Positions 35,801 through 43,778 of a stretch of DNA of 64,000 nucleotides are shown one piece after another; within the stretch, counting starts at the first letter, position 1, and each line of letters starts with the position of its first letter. The DNA comes from Chloracidobacterium sp. (lineage in GTDB: Bacteria > Acidobacteriota > Blastocatellia > Chloracidobacteriales > Chloracidobacteriaceae). The notes beneath the pieces were generated by a model. The model was given only the letters and a program-made list of their open reading frames with translations. It made no database searches and had not been told where the DNA came from. Location of the stretch: NCBI GenBank assembly GCA_025057975.1, contig JANWUV010000009.1:62001-126000 (forward strand), in the 5' to 3' direction. A program made the position numbers and the translations under genes.

Positions 35801-36567
35801 CAGGAGGCTTTGGGTTTTTGGGTGGGGAGCGTCGCCAGCGCCGCGCCGACAATGCCGGCCAAGTTCGCCATTTGCGCGGGAAGCACCGGCGCAGGGCATT
35901 CCAGGTAGGCGGCGAACCGGTCAAACTTGTTGCTGGCGCCGCCGCCGATGATGAAGGCGTCGCACCAGAGTAGGCGGTGCAATTCACTCAAGTATTCGCT
36001 GACGTAGCCGGCCCATTTCTTCCATGACCAGTCATGCCGTTCGCGGGCGGCAAGAGACGCGCGGCGTTCGGCGTCCTTGTCGCGGATAGTGAGGTGGCCG
36101 AGCTCGGTGTTGGGAATAAGTCGTCCGTCGTAAAACAACGCCGTTCCAATACCTGTGCCGAGCGTAACGACAGCGACCAGGCCGGAGAGGTCGCGGCCGC
36201 TACCGAAGCGCATTTCGGCAAGGCCGGCGGCGTCAGCGTCGTTAAGCAGGGTGACGGTAAAACCGGTACACGTTTTGAAGAGCGCAGCGGCGTCGCAACC
36301 AATCCAGGCTGGATCAATGTTGCCGGCCGTATGAGCAACCCCTTGCTTGACGACAGACGGCAACCCGACGCCGATCGGGCCGTCCTGTTCGCTCCAGCCG
36401 AAGTGCCGGATCAGTTCGAAGGCGGTCTCCACAACAGCGCTGGGTGTCGCCGGCTGTGGGGTAAGCAAGCGGAAGCGTTCCCGGAGTAGTTCACCGGTGT
36501 GGAGGTTGACAGGCGCGCCTTTGACGCCTGTGCCGCCGATGTCAATGCCGAGAGCGGAGGTTGTCAT
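35800..36567 (-). CDS. ppgK: Polyphosphate glucokinase
   Basis: PpgK phosphorylates glucose using inorganic polyphosphate (and often ATP). The 255-residue ROK-fold protein has [15 protein letters not shown] at its N-terminus, [34 protein letters not shown] and [20 protein letters not shown]. The last two are typical of polyphosphate-using enzymes. An in-frame ATG six codons upstream is less likely. It is probably the first gene of the operon, 58 bases downstream of the crtB end on the same strand. An ATP-dependent glk follows directly. Confidence 0.92.
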   Translation of the reverse strand: MTTSALGIDIGGTGVKGAPVNLHTGELLRERFRLLTPQPATPSAVVETAFELIRHFGWSEQDGPIGVGLPSVVKQGVAHTAGNIDPAWIGCDAAALFKTCTGFTVTLLNDADAAGLAEMRFGSGRDLSGLVAVVTLGTGIGTALFYDGRLIPNTELGHLTIRDKDAERRASLAARERHDWSWKKWAGYVSEYLSELHRLLWCDAFIIGGGASNKFDRFAAYLECPAPVLPAQMANLAGIVGAALATLPTQKPKAS

Positions 36568-36625
36568 CGCATTGCTTGAAAGCACGGAGCGCTGGCTAGG
36601 GGCAGCTTGAGTCTGATAATTGACC

Positions 36626-37582
36626 TTACGTCCGAAACTGCCAGCGCGCCTGCAGCCACAACCGCGGTAGCGCCCATAACTTGCCGCTCAACGGCACATG
36701 CGCGCGCCGTGAAAACACGTCATAGCCATGACGCTCAATATCACGTAAAATGCCGCCGTACAACCGACTGCTCAAAAACACCGTAAACCGGCTGTCTGGC
36801 GACAGCAGCGGAATACCGCACTCCGCCTCACGGTAAAAATCTCGCGCCCGGCGGATCTGAAATTTCAGCAGCGCAATGACTTCCGGCGTCAGCCGCCCCT
36901 GCAAAATCATTGCTTCTGTACAGCCGAAGCGCCGAAGGTCTTCCAGCGGTAAATAAATCCGGTCCCGCCGGGCGTCTTCGCCGACATCACGCAGAATGTT
37001 CGTCAACTGAAACGCAATGCCGAGCGCCACGGCATACTGCAACGCACTCACGTCGCGGTAGCCAAAAACCTCGCTGGTCATCAGCCCAACTAGGGACGCC
37101 ACCCGGTAGGCGTAGGTATAGAGTTCATCAAACGTTTCAAAGCGGACCGGGCCATCCAGCCGGGCGTCCATCAGGCAACCCTGCATCAACTCCAGTGGGT
37201 GCTCAAGCTTGACGGGAAAACGTGGCAGAAAGTCATACCAAGCCACCAATACCGGATGGGCCGGAAACGGTTCGCCGGCATAGACAGCGCGGAGCGCCTC
37301 CGACCAAGCATTCACGGCGCGCGCGATGTCCTCGGCCGCCGCCCGGCGGTTCGTGTCTACCAGATCGTCTATTCGCCGACAGAGAGCGTAGATGCCGTAA
37401 ATTGCCGGGCGCTTCCAGGCCGGGAGCGTCTGCGTACAAAAGTAAAAGCTTTTGGCGTGCGTCCGGGTTACGTCGCGGCAGTAGGCATAGGCAGCGGCGA
37501 CCTGCTCCGCCTGCGGTTGTTGAATCCGCGCGTAACCTGCAAAGGGGTCGCTGCCAGTGATGACGCCGACGTTGGCTGGCAT
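36626..37582 (-). CDS. crtB: Phytoene synthase
   Basis: CrtB condenses two geranylgeranyl diphosphates to phytoene, the first committed carotenoid step. The 318-residue protein has [19 protein letters not shown], the Mg-binding CRRIDDLVD near residue 68, [32 protein letters not shown] with the second Asp-rich motif, and [10 protein letters not shown]. The frame is open further upstream, but the ATG used ([10 protein letters not shown]) gives the usual length. It is transcribed divergently from bchG, with 162 bases between the starts, and shares its pigment-synthesis context. Confidence 0.94.
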   Translation of the reverse strand: MPANVGVITGSDPFAGYARIQQPQAEQVAAAYAYCRDVTRTHAKSFYFCTQTLPAWKRPAIYGIYALCRRIDDLVDTNRRAAAEDIARAVNAWSEALRAVYAGEPFPAHPVLVAWYDFLPRFPVKLEHPLELMQGCLMDARLDGPVRFETFDELYTYAYRVASLVGLMTSEVFGYRDVSALQYAVALGIAFQLTNILRDVGEDARRDRIYLPLEDLRRFGCTEAMILQGRLTPEVIALLKFQIRRARDFYREAECGIPLLSPDSRFTVFLSSRLYGGILRDIERHGYDVFSRRAHVPLSGKLWALPRLWLQARWQFRT

Positions 37583-37744
37583 GGCGGTCGTGCAACGGGC
37601 GGTTCTGGGGGGCTGCCTGTGCGTGAAAACACAGCGCACTATGGTATAGACTATGCCCTGGCGTCAACGGCGGCGGCTGAGCGCCCTCTGGGTCCGACGG
37701 CGACGCCGGGATGTTTTCATCGAGGTTTTCCAGAAAATCGCTCA
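37583..37744. promoter_or_regulatory. Divergent crtB/bchG control region with two inverted repeats
   Basis: The 162 bases between the two starts must hold both promoters. Two inverted repeats are visible. One is TGTGCGTGAAAACACA at 37618-37633, with TGTG/CACA arms. The other is the near-palindrome GGTATAGACTATGCC at 37643-37657, with seven-base arms and one mismatch. They lie ten bases apart near the middle. They resemble binding sites for a dimeric regulator, although TATAGACTAT could also include a -10 element. The repeats are seen; the regulatory role is inferred. Confidence 0.4.
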
Positions 37745-38755
37745 ATGCCGTCTTCGAATGCGATTGCCCGACCCACGTTTACGCGGGCGCTTCTCACCCA
37801 CATCCAACTGCTTGATCCCGTGACTTGGCTTGGGCCATGGCAGTCTTTTTGCTGCGGCGTTCTGGCGACCGGGCTTCGGTGGTCGGAGGTAACGCCGACC
37901 GATGGGCTAAAGTTTTTCCTTGCCTGTGGACTGATTGGCCCGCTCCTGACCGGCTTCAGCCAATCCATCAACGATTATTTCGACCGCCACTTAGACGCCA
38001 TTAACGACCCCGAACGCCCAATCCCGTCGGGGCGGATTTCGCTGGCGGCCGCCAGAGCCAACTTTACCCTAACGGGCTTGCTCGCGGTCGGCAACATGCT
38101 CGCGCTCTACCTTGTCACCGGCAGCGTGCTGATTTTGGTGTTGGGCGTCGCCGGCCTGCTTTTAGCGTACGCCTACAGCGCGCCTGGTTTTCGGCTGAAG
38201 GAAAACGGCTGGCTGGGCACAACCTCGGTTGGCATTGGCTACTGTTTTGTCCCGTGGCTTTTGGCGGCGCACCTCTTTTCACGCGAGCCGGGAGTGCCGA
38301 CCTTTCATTTGACATTGGGCGTCGTCAACACGCTGGTCGCCATGGGCCTCATTACCATGAACGACTTCAAGTCAATTGAGGGCGACCGCCAGAACCGGCT
38401 ACGGACGCTGCCGGTGCTCTATGGGGAGCGCGGCGCGATGCTCATTGCTTTCACCGAAATCAACCTTGCTCAACTGATCTTTGTCGCTGCCTGTTTTCAC
38501 TTCGGCCACCCGACGATTGGTTGGGTGGGCGTGGCGTTCTTTGTTCCGCAAATTATTCAGCAAGTGCAGCTATATCGTGCGCCGAATGACGCCCGTCTCC
38601 TGACTAGTTTGGGGCGCAACGCCGCCGGACGGTCGCTCATTACTCAGCGTCAGACCGGCGCGCACCCCGGCTTCATTCGTTTTCTGTTCGGCAGTAATCT
38701 GTTTACCGTCACGGCGCTGACGGCGCTGGCCGTGGTTCATGGTTATGGACGATGA
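37745..38755 (+). CDS. bchG: (Bacterio)chlorophyll synthase
   Basis: BchG esterifies (bacterio)chlorophyllide with geranylgeranyl or phytyl diphosphate in the membrane, the last step of pigment synthesis. The 336-residue UbiA-superfamily protein has about eight to nine membrane segments. The prenyl-diphosphate site is QSINDYFDRHLDAINDPERP near residue 75. SAPGFRLKENGWLGTTSVG and MGLITMNDFKSIEGDRQNR carry the second Asp-rich motif. RTLPVLYGERGAML follows, also typical of ChlG/BchG. The frame is open far upstream antisense to crtB, but homologous sequence begins near this ATG. The start has no strong ribosome binding site. A paralogue making a different esterified pigment (for chlorosome pigment, BchK) cannot be excluded from sequence alone. 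Confidence 0.9.
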   Translation: MPSSNAIARPTFTRALLTHIQLLDPVTWLGPWQSFCCGVLATGLRWSEVTPTDGLKFFLACGLIGPLLTGFSQSINDYFDRHLDAINDPERPIPSGRISLAAARANFTLTGLLAVGNMLALYLVTGSVLILVLGVAGLLLAYAYSAPGFRLKENGWLGTTSVGIGYCFVPWLLAAHLFSREPGVPTFHLTLGVVNTLVAMGLITMNDFKSIEGDRQNRLRTLPVLYGERGAMLIAFTEINLAQLIFVAACFHFGHPTIGWVGVAFFVPQIIQQVQLYRAPNDARLLTSLGRNAAGRSLITQRQTGAHPGFIRFLFGSNLFTVTALTALAVVHGYGR

Positions 38756-38797
38756 ACGCTACGTGTCCCTTGCATTCATCTTTTGGAGGTTCTCGTC

Positions 38798-38998
38798 ATG
38801 CAGGAAAAACCGACGGCGCCCATTGGAGAATCCCCCACTGTCAAAGCTTCTTTGGAAACATTTCGGATGCTTTCCCTGCCGGAGAAAGCGCTGGCCATCG
38901 CCCAGACGCAGGCGATGCTCTTTTCCAACACGGTAGTGCGAACGCTCGCCGCACTACTGCGAGGCGCAGCGCAAACGCCACCGAAAGCCAGCTCATGA
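38798..38998 (+). CDS. Small unrecognised protein encoded behind bchG
   Basis: The 66-residue protein follows bchG by 42 bases on the same strand. GGAGGT is eight bases before its ATG, so expression with bchG is likely. A polar N-terminus (about residues 1-17) is followed by a long helical, mostly hydrophobic segment (about 18-56, including KALAIAQTQAMLFSNTVV and RTLAALLRGAAQ). The tail is short and Pro/Lys/Ser-rich. There is no His residue, so it does not look like a classical light-harvesting polypeptide, and it does not match the chlorosome protein CsmA as I remember it. The length and locus invite a role in pigment handling, but no function is shown. Confidence 0.75.
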   Translation: MQEKPTAPIGESPTVKASLETFRMLSLPEKALAIAQTQAMLFSNTVVRTLAALLRGAAQTPPKASS

Positions 38999-39025
38999 CT
39001 GGCCTCTAAACTCCCTGCACGGCGT

Positions 39026-39871
39026 TCAAGCGCGCGCCAGCGCGGCGTCGAGATCAAAGTTGGGCTGCCAACCAAGCTTTTGATGAATGCGTGTTAGGTC
39101 GCTGACGTAGCGCCGCTGTTCTCCCGGCGGCGGCGTCTCATCCGTTAGCGTTAGCAGCGGCGTCACGCCGTGGAGGCGACCCAGCCGCTGCGCCAGTTCC
39201 GCCAACGTCATGGCATAGGCAGGGCCGCCGCCGACGTTGAATGTTTCATTGGTCAATGACGACGCAACGCAGGCGCGGATCACGGCGACCAGCTCTGTTA
39301 CCGGCAGCAGATCACGGACTTGCTGACCGCGCCAACGCAGCGTGAGCGGCTGTCCGGCGCGAATTGTCCGCGCCAATCCGCTGACTAACCCGCCCGGGTT
39401 ACCTGGCGTCGGTGGGGCGAAGATGGTTGAAAGGCGTAGAATAAACAACCGGAACCCGCGCTGCGCAGCGTAGAAACGGGCGTATTCTTCGGCCAACCAT
39501 TTTGACCAAGCGTAGGCGTTTTGTCCGTTGAGCGTCGTCTGGCACGTTTCGGGGACGGCGGCGTACGCTTCAGCGTGTGCGCCGTACACATCCTTGGTTG
39601 AGGCCACAATCAGCGTGTGGCGTTCGGTCAGTTGCGCGCACAACCAGCGGGTTCCGTCGCTGTTGACCTCGAAACATTGCAACACTGCGGCGGGCTGCTT
39701 GGCGACATGCGCGGCGAGGTGAACAACCAAGCGGTGCTCCGCCACCATTTCCGCCAGCGCCGGCTCGAACAAACCACACCCAACACGGCGTCCGACAGCC
39801 GTTGCACCAAGCGCTGCCGCCACATGAACGCCTAAGTACCCCGTACCACCTGTCACTAACCAGTCGGTCAT
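39026..39871 (-). CDS. NAD-dependent epimerase/dehydratase (extended SDR)
   Basis: The 281-residue protein opens with the Rossmann motif VTGGTGYLGVHVAAAL and has HLAAHVAKQP. It carries the catalytic STKDVYG serine and the YAWSKWLAEEYAR Tyr-Lys pair, then RLSTIFAPPTPGNPG and FNVGGG. This is the nucleotide-sugar epimerase/dehydratase pattern. Substrate is unknown. It is slightly shorter than typical sugar epimerases. The ATG overlaps the stop of the histidine kinase gene (ATGA). Confidence 0.87.
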   Translation of the reverse strand: MTDWLVTGGTGYLGVHVAAALGATAVGRRVGCGLFEPALAEMVAEHRLVVHLAAHVAKQPAAVLQCFEVNSDGTRWLCAQLTERHTLIVASTKDVYGAHAEAYAAVPETCQTTLNGQNAYAWSKWLAEEYARFYAAQRGFRLFILRLSTIFAPPTPGNPGGLVSGLARTIRAGQPLTLRWRGQQVRDLLPVTELVAVIRACVASSLTNETFNVGGGPAYAMTLAELAQRLGRLHGVTPLLTLTDETPPPGEQRRYVSDLTRIHQKLGWQPNFDLDAALARA

Positions 39872-41085
39872 GGCGTTGGTTGTGGCTGAGCGGGGGTTGC
39901 GGCAGCGACGTCCGGCGGCGCGTACTGCTGCGGCAAAACCACCGTGACGGTTGTTCCCTGCCCCGGTTGACTGACAATTCCGACACGCCCGCCATAGGCG
40001 GCGACAATGTCGCGGACGAGCGTCAGACCAATGCCCAGGCCGCCTCCTTTGAAGTTCGTCTGTGATGTGCTGTGGTACTGTGTCTTGGCGGCTTCGTAAA
40101 ACGATTCAAAGGCGACGGCGACTTCCTGCGCATTCATGCCAATGCCGTTATCTTCCACCTCAAGGCGAAAGTTTGGGCCGTCGGTTGTCAGCGCCAGGCG
40201 GATGCGACCCTGATCGGGCGTGAACTTGACGGCGTTGAACAGCAGCTCACGGACAATCTGGGTAATCCGCAGTGGGTCGCCTAGAACCGGCAGCGTCTCC
40301 GGCCCGGTCAGCACATACTGGTGCGCCCGGTGGCGGGCCTGCACCTTGATTTCTGCCAGCGTGGTTCGTAAGACGCTCATTACGTCAAACGGCTGGCGGC
40401 TGATCGGCAGGGCATCGGTCGTGGCCGTCATCAACAGCGTTAGGTTCTGAACAATGGTTGTCAGGTTGGAAATGGCGACCTGCATTGCGGCGCGCGCCTC
40501 GCGCACATCGTCAGGCGACTCGGCCATGTCGTCCAGCAAATCACAGTAGCCCTGTAAGACAGTCAGCGGCCCACGCAGCTCATGGCTGGTCAGGCGCAGA
40601 AACTTCTCCTTGAGCTCCGTTATACGGCGCAGTTCCTCGTTAGCCTGACGCAGCACCGTGTTCTGCCGTCGGAGCGCGAGGCGCTCGAAGCACTTTTCAA
40701 TGGCGGCGCGCATTTGCTCAATCTCAAATGGCTTGAGGATAAAGTCGCTCGCGCCGAGCTTCATTGCTTGGACAGCTTCTTCAATGCGTCCGTAGCCGGT
40801 GATGACCAACACTTCCGTAAACGGATCGTGGCCTTTGACGACCTCAAGCACAGCCAACCCACTCTGGCGCGCCATCCGCAGATCGGTGATGACTAGATGC
40901 GGGCGAAACGCCGGCAGGATCGGCGCTACTTCGCTGCCGTCGGCTGCTGTCCGCACGTCGCAATCCGAAAGAAAGTCGCGGAAAAACTCCCGGATTTCAG
41001 CCTCGTCATCCACCACGAGAACACGGCGGGACAGTCCAAGGAGTGGTTCAGAGACGGCAGCAGTGATCGGCGGCTCATCAGTCAT
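39868..41085 (-). CDS. Response regulator-sensor histidine kinase hybrid, no membrane segment
   Basis: The 405-residue cytoplasmic protein has an N-terminal receiver domain: VLVVDDEAEIREF, phospho-acceptor Asp at 68 in VITDLRM, and the Lys in DFILKPF. A coiled linker (about 130-160) is followed by a HisKA dimerisation domain with His at 168 (LTSHELRGPLTVLQGY). A HATPase domain comes next: ELLFNAVKFTPDQG, DNGIGM, and GGGLGIGLTLVRDIVAAYGG. Such receiver-first kinases are usually switched by another kinase rather than by an external ligand. The Pro/Gln-rich tail is short. It overlaps coaBC by eight bases and the epimerase by four. No cognate regulator gene is adjacent. Confidence 0.93.
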   Translation of the reverse strand: MTDEPPITAAVSEPLLGLSRRVLVVDDEAEIREFFRDFLSDCDVRTAADGSEVAPILPAFRPHLVITDLRMARQSGLAVLEVVKGHDPFTEVLVITGYGRIEEAVQAMKLGASDFILKPFEIEQMRAAIEKCFERLALRRQNTVLRQANEELRRITELKEKFLRLTSHELRGPLTVLQGYCDLLDDMAESPDDVREARAAMQVAISNLTTIVQNLTLLMTATTDALPISRQPFDVMSVLRTTLAEIKVQARHRAHQYVLTGPETLPVLGDPLRITQIVRELLFNAVKFTPDQGRIRLALTTDGPNFRLEVEDNGIGMNAQEVAVAFESFYEAAKTQYHSTSQTNFKGGGLGIGLTLVRDIVAAYGGRVGIVSQPGQGTTVTVVLPQQYAPPDVAAATPAQPQPTP

Positions 41086-42358
41086 GGGGTGTCGCAGGAG
41101 GTCGTGGCGGTTGCAGTCGATCCAAAACGGCGTCGAGAATTTTATGGGCCAGCGCCTCTTTCGTCATCAGCGGCAATGGCTCAATCGAACCGTCGGCGGC
41201 GATCAGCGTGGCGCGGTTGGTGTCGGTGTCAAACCCAGCGCCCGTTTCGGTGACGTTGTTGAATACCAGTAAGTCGGCTTGTTTGCGACGCAGCTTTTCA
41301 AGCGCCGCCGTCGGCGACCACGTGGTCTCGGCGGCGAAGCCGACAACGAAGCGCTTCCCTTTACGGGCACCGACCGCCGCCAAAATATCCTCCGTTGGCT
41401 CTAATTCGAGACACACAAGCGGCGTCTGGTTTTTCTTGAGCTTTTCTGCAGCGGTTCGCCGCGGGCGGTAGTCGCACACAGCCGCCGCCTTGACTACGAT
41501 GGTCGCGGCGTCCAACCGCGCCATCACGGCGTCGTACATCTCGCGCGTCGAACAAACCGGAACAACTTCTACGCCGGCCGGTGGGTCAAGCCGTGTTGGT
41601 CCCGTCACCAATGTCACCGTCGCCCCCCGCGACTGGGCGGCGCGCGCCACGGCGTAGCCCATTTTGCCGGACGAGCGATTCGTCAAGTGGCGCACCGGAT
41701 CAATCGCCTCGACCGTTGGGCCGGCCGTCACCAAAACGTGCTGCCCGGCTAGCGAACGCGCGGCGCGCCATGCCAGACGCTGTACCACCGTCTCGACAAT
41801 GCGCTCCGGCGCCGCTAAGCGCCCTTCGCCCGTCATCCCGCAGGCAAGAAAGCCGGCTTCCGGCTCAATGATGTCAACACCCCGCGCACGAAGCCGAGCG
41901 AGGTTTTCTTGGGTCGCCGGATGCCGCCACATCTCAACGTTCATCGCCGGCGCGACAAACACTGGGCGTGTCGTCGCTAGGTACAGCGCTGAAAGAAAGT
42001 CGTCCGCTAAGCCGTGGGCGAACTTCGCCAAACAGTTGGCGGTCGCCGGCGCGACAATCAGCGCCTGCGTTCGCTGCGCCAGCGCGATGTGGGCGATGCT
42101 TGCGTTGGTGTTTGGCTCCCACAGCGATGTGTGGACGGGACGGCCGGAAATCGCCTCGAAGGTCAGCGGTTGGATGAACCGTTGCGCGCCCTCCGTCATC
42201 ACGACTTCCACCGTTGCACCTGCCTGCTGCAAACCACGCAGCACAAGGACGGCCTTGTAGGCACCGATACAGCCCGTCACGCCAAGTGTCAGGTGGGCGG
42301 CGGGCAAGCTCGGCGCGGTCTCAGCGGTGGACTCAATCGGCGTCGTTTCAGCAGACAC
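41078..42358 (-). CDS. coaBC: Phosphopantothenoylcysteine decarboxylase / phosphopantothenate-cysteine ligase
   Basis: This bifunctional coenzyme A biosynthesis enzyme has 426 residues. The flavin-dependent CoaC domain comes first: LGVTGCIGAYKAVLVLR, then TGRPVHTSLW-like sequence with the catalytic His, PAMNVEMWRHPATQENL, and EAGFLACGMTGEGRL with the Cys of the active-site flap. The CoaB domain follows: VLVTAGPTVEAIDPVRHLTNRSSGKMG, KAAAVCDYRP and EKLKKNQ, then FAAETTW and ADLLVFNNVT. All expected motifs are present. It is the first gene of the coaBC-kinase-epimerase run and divergent from glpX, with 203 bases between them. Confidence 0.95.
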   Translation of the reverse strand: MSAETTPIESTAETAPSLPAAHLTLGVTGCIGAYKAVLVLRGLQQAGATVEVVMTEGAQRFIQPLTFEAISGRPVHTSLWEPNTNASIAHIALAQRTQALIVAPATANCLAKFAHGLADDFLSALYLATTRPVFVAPAMNVEMWRHPATQENLARLRARGVDIIEPEAGFLACGMTGEGRLAAPERIVETVVQRLAWRAARSLAGQHVLVTAGPTVEAIDPVRHLTNRSSGKMGYAVARAAQSRGATVTLVTGPTRLDPPAGVEVVPVCSTREMYDAVMARLDAATIVVKAAAVCDYRPRRTAAEKLKKNQTPLVCLELEPTEDILAAVGARKGKRFVVGFAAETTWSPTAALEKLRRKQADLLVFNNVTETGAGFDTDTNRATLIAADGSIEPLPLMTKEALAHKILDAVLDRLQPPRPPATPHD

Positions 42359-42561
42359 AGGAAACTTTCGTGCAGGCTTTTTTGTGGAAGTAGCCGTGTG
42401 AAATTTTGACTTGGTTTCTTGCCGGGAGAACGGTATCGTAGTCGGCGACAGGCACCAAGACTTTCCGTCGGTTTGACCTTCTTAGTTTCGCGCCGCACCT
42501 GCGCCGCCGGTCGGTGCGCCACCGTTCGGCGCTTGTCTCCCGCCGCTTAGGGTAACGCACT

Positions 42562-43605
42562 ATGTCCGTCGAAACCAAGTTTTCCCATCTTTCAAAAGAG
42601 TTCCTACACGTTGTGGAAGTCGCCGCCATCGCTGCTGCGCGCACCATGGGCTTCGGGCAACGGAAACAGTCTGACCGCGCCGCCGTTGAGGCGATGCGCG
42701 AAGCCATGCGGACGGTGCGCATGAATGGTCGCATCGTCATCGGCGAGGGCGAGCGCGACAAAGCGCCGATGCTGTACATTGGCGAGCGCGTTGGCGCTGG
42801 CGCGGAGTTGCCCGATGACGATGAGACATTTCCGGCTGTGGACATCGCCGTTGACCCCCTGGAAGGGACGAACCTCTGTGCCACCGGCGCAGCCAATGCC
42901 ATTTCGGTCCTAGCCGCCGCTGAGCGCGGTGGGCTCTTACACGCGCCGGATATCTACATGGACAAGCTTGTGGTTGGGCCGGCGGCGCGCGGGCGGCTCG
43001 ATATTGACGCGCCGGTGGCGGAAAATCTCAAGATTTTGTCATCCTGTCTGCGGCGGGCAGTCAGCGATTTAGTGGTGTCCGTCCTCGACCGCCCACGCCA
43101 CGCAAAGCTCATTGCTGACATTCGCGCCGCCGGCGCTCGCATCCAGCTGATTCCGGATGGCGATCTCTCAGCCGGCATCAGCGCCGCCGTTGGCGGTTCT
43201 GGCGTCCATGCCGTGATGGGCATCGGCGGCGCGCCCGAAGGCGTCCTGACGGCGGCGGCGATGAAATGCCTCAACGGTGAAATTCAGGCGCGCTTCGTTC
43301 TCAAGGACCAATTGCACGCTGAAGACTACGCCAAGGTCCCAGAGGACAGCGAAACCATTGCGCGCCTGCAGGCGATGGGCATCACCGATCCAACCCGTGT
43401 CTACCGGACAGATGACCTTGCGCCGGGACGAAATATCATCTTCGCCATGACCGGCGTCACCAACGGCACGGTGTTGCGCGGCGTGCGGTTTTTCGGGGAT
43501 GGCAAGCGCACATCCTCGCTCCTCATGACCACGCAGCCGCATACGGTGCGCTTGGTCGAGACGGTACACGTGGATGGCGGTCCCGAAACGGTCATTCGGC
43601 TCTGA
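42562..43605 (+). CDS. glpX: Fructose-1,6-bisphosphatase class II
   Basis: The 347-residue metal-dependent phosphatase shows the GlpX-type motifs: [39 protein letters not shown] with metal-binding Glu residues, [18 protein letters not shown] and [21 protein letters not shown]. It dephosphorylates fructose-1,6-bisphosphate in gluconeogenesis. Cyanobacterial relatives are dual fructose-/sedoheptulose-bisphosphatases, and the same double activity is possible here but not shown. With transketolase and the transaldolase-isomerase fusion it would allow carbon to be recycled to glucose-6-phosphate. Only a weak AGGGT precedes the ATG. Confidence 0.94.
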   Translation: MSVETKFSHLSKEFLHVVEVAAIAAARTMGFGQRKQSDRAAVEAMREAMRTVRMNGRIVIGEGERDKAPMLYIGERVGAGAELPDDDETFPAVDIAVDPLEGTNLCATGAANAISVLAAAERGGLLHAPDIYMDKLVVGPAARGRLDIDAPVAENLKILSSCLRRAVSDLVVSVLDRPRHAKLIADIRAAGARIQLIPDGDLSAGISAAVGGSGVHAVMGIGGAPEGVLTAAAMKCLNGEIQARFVLKDQLHAEDYAKVPEDSETIARLQAMGITDPTRVYRTDDLAPGRNIIFAMTGVTNGTVLRGVRFFGDGKRTSSLLMTTQPHTVRLVETVHVDGGPETVIRL

Positions 43606-43778
43606 CCGTTTTCCGCCTCTTCAGCTGGAACTGACCGCTTGACAAGGCGTAGCGGCGCGCCATTTGATTATATCGCCTTCCAGCGGCGGGCTTGCTTACG
43701 TCAAACCAACCCATGGGCAATCGCAAGCCGACGCCGCCAAACATCCTACCTGCCGGGACGCCGGCGCTTAGCGAGTGC

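Noticed and set aside
37199-37744. N-terminal extension of bchG by 182 codons
   Set aside because: It runs antisense through crtB, and the bchG homology begins near the ATG at 37745.
38798-38998. Identification of the small protein as the chlorosome baseplate protein CsmA
   Set aside because: The sequence lacks the HWETVGMLFDS-type region and the His that I associate with CsmA.
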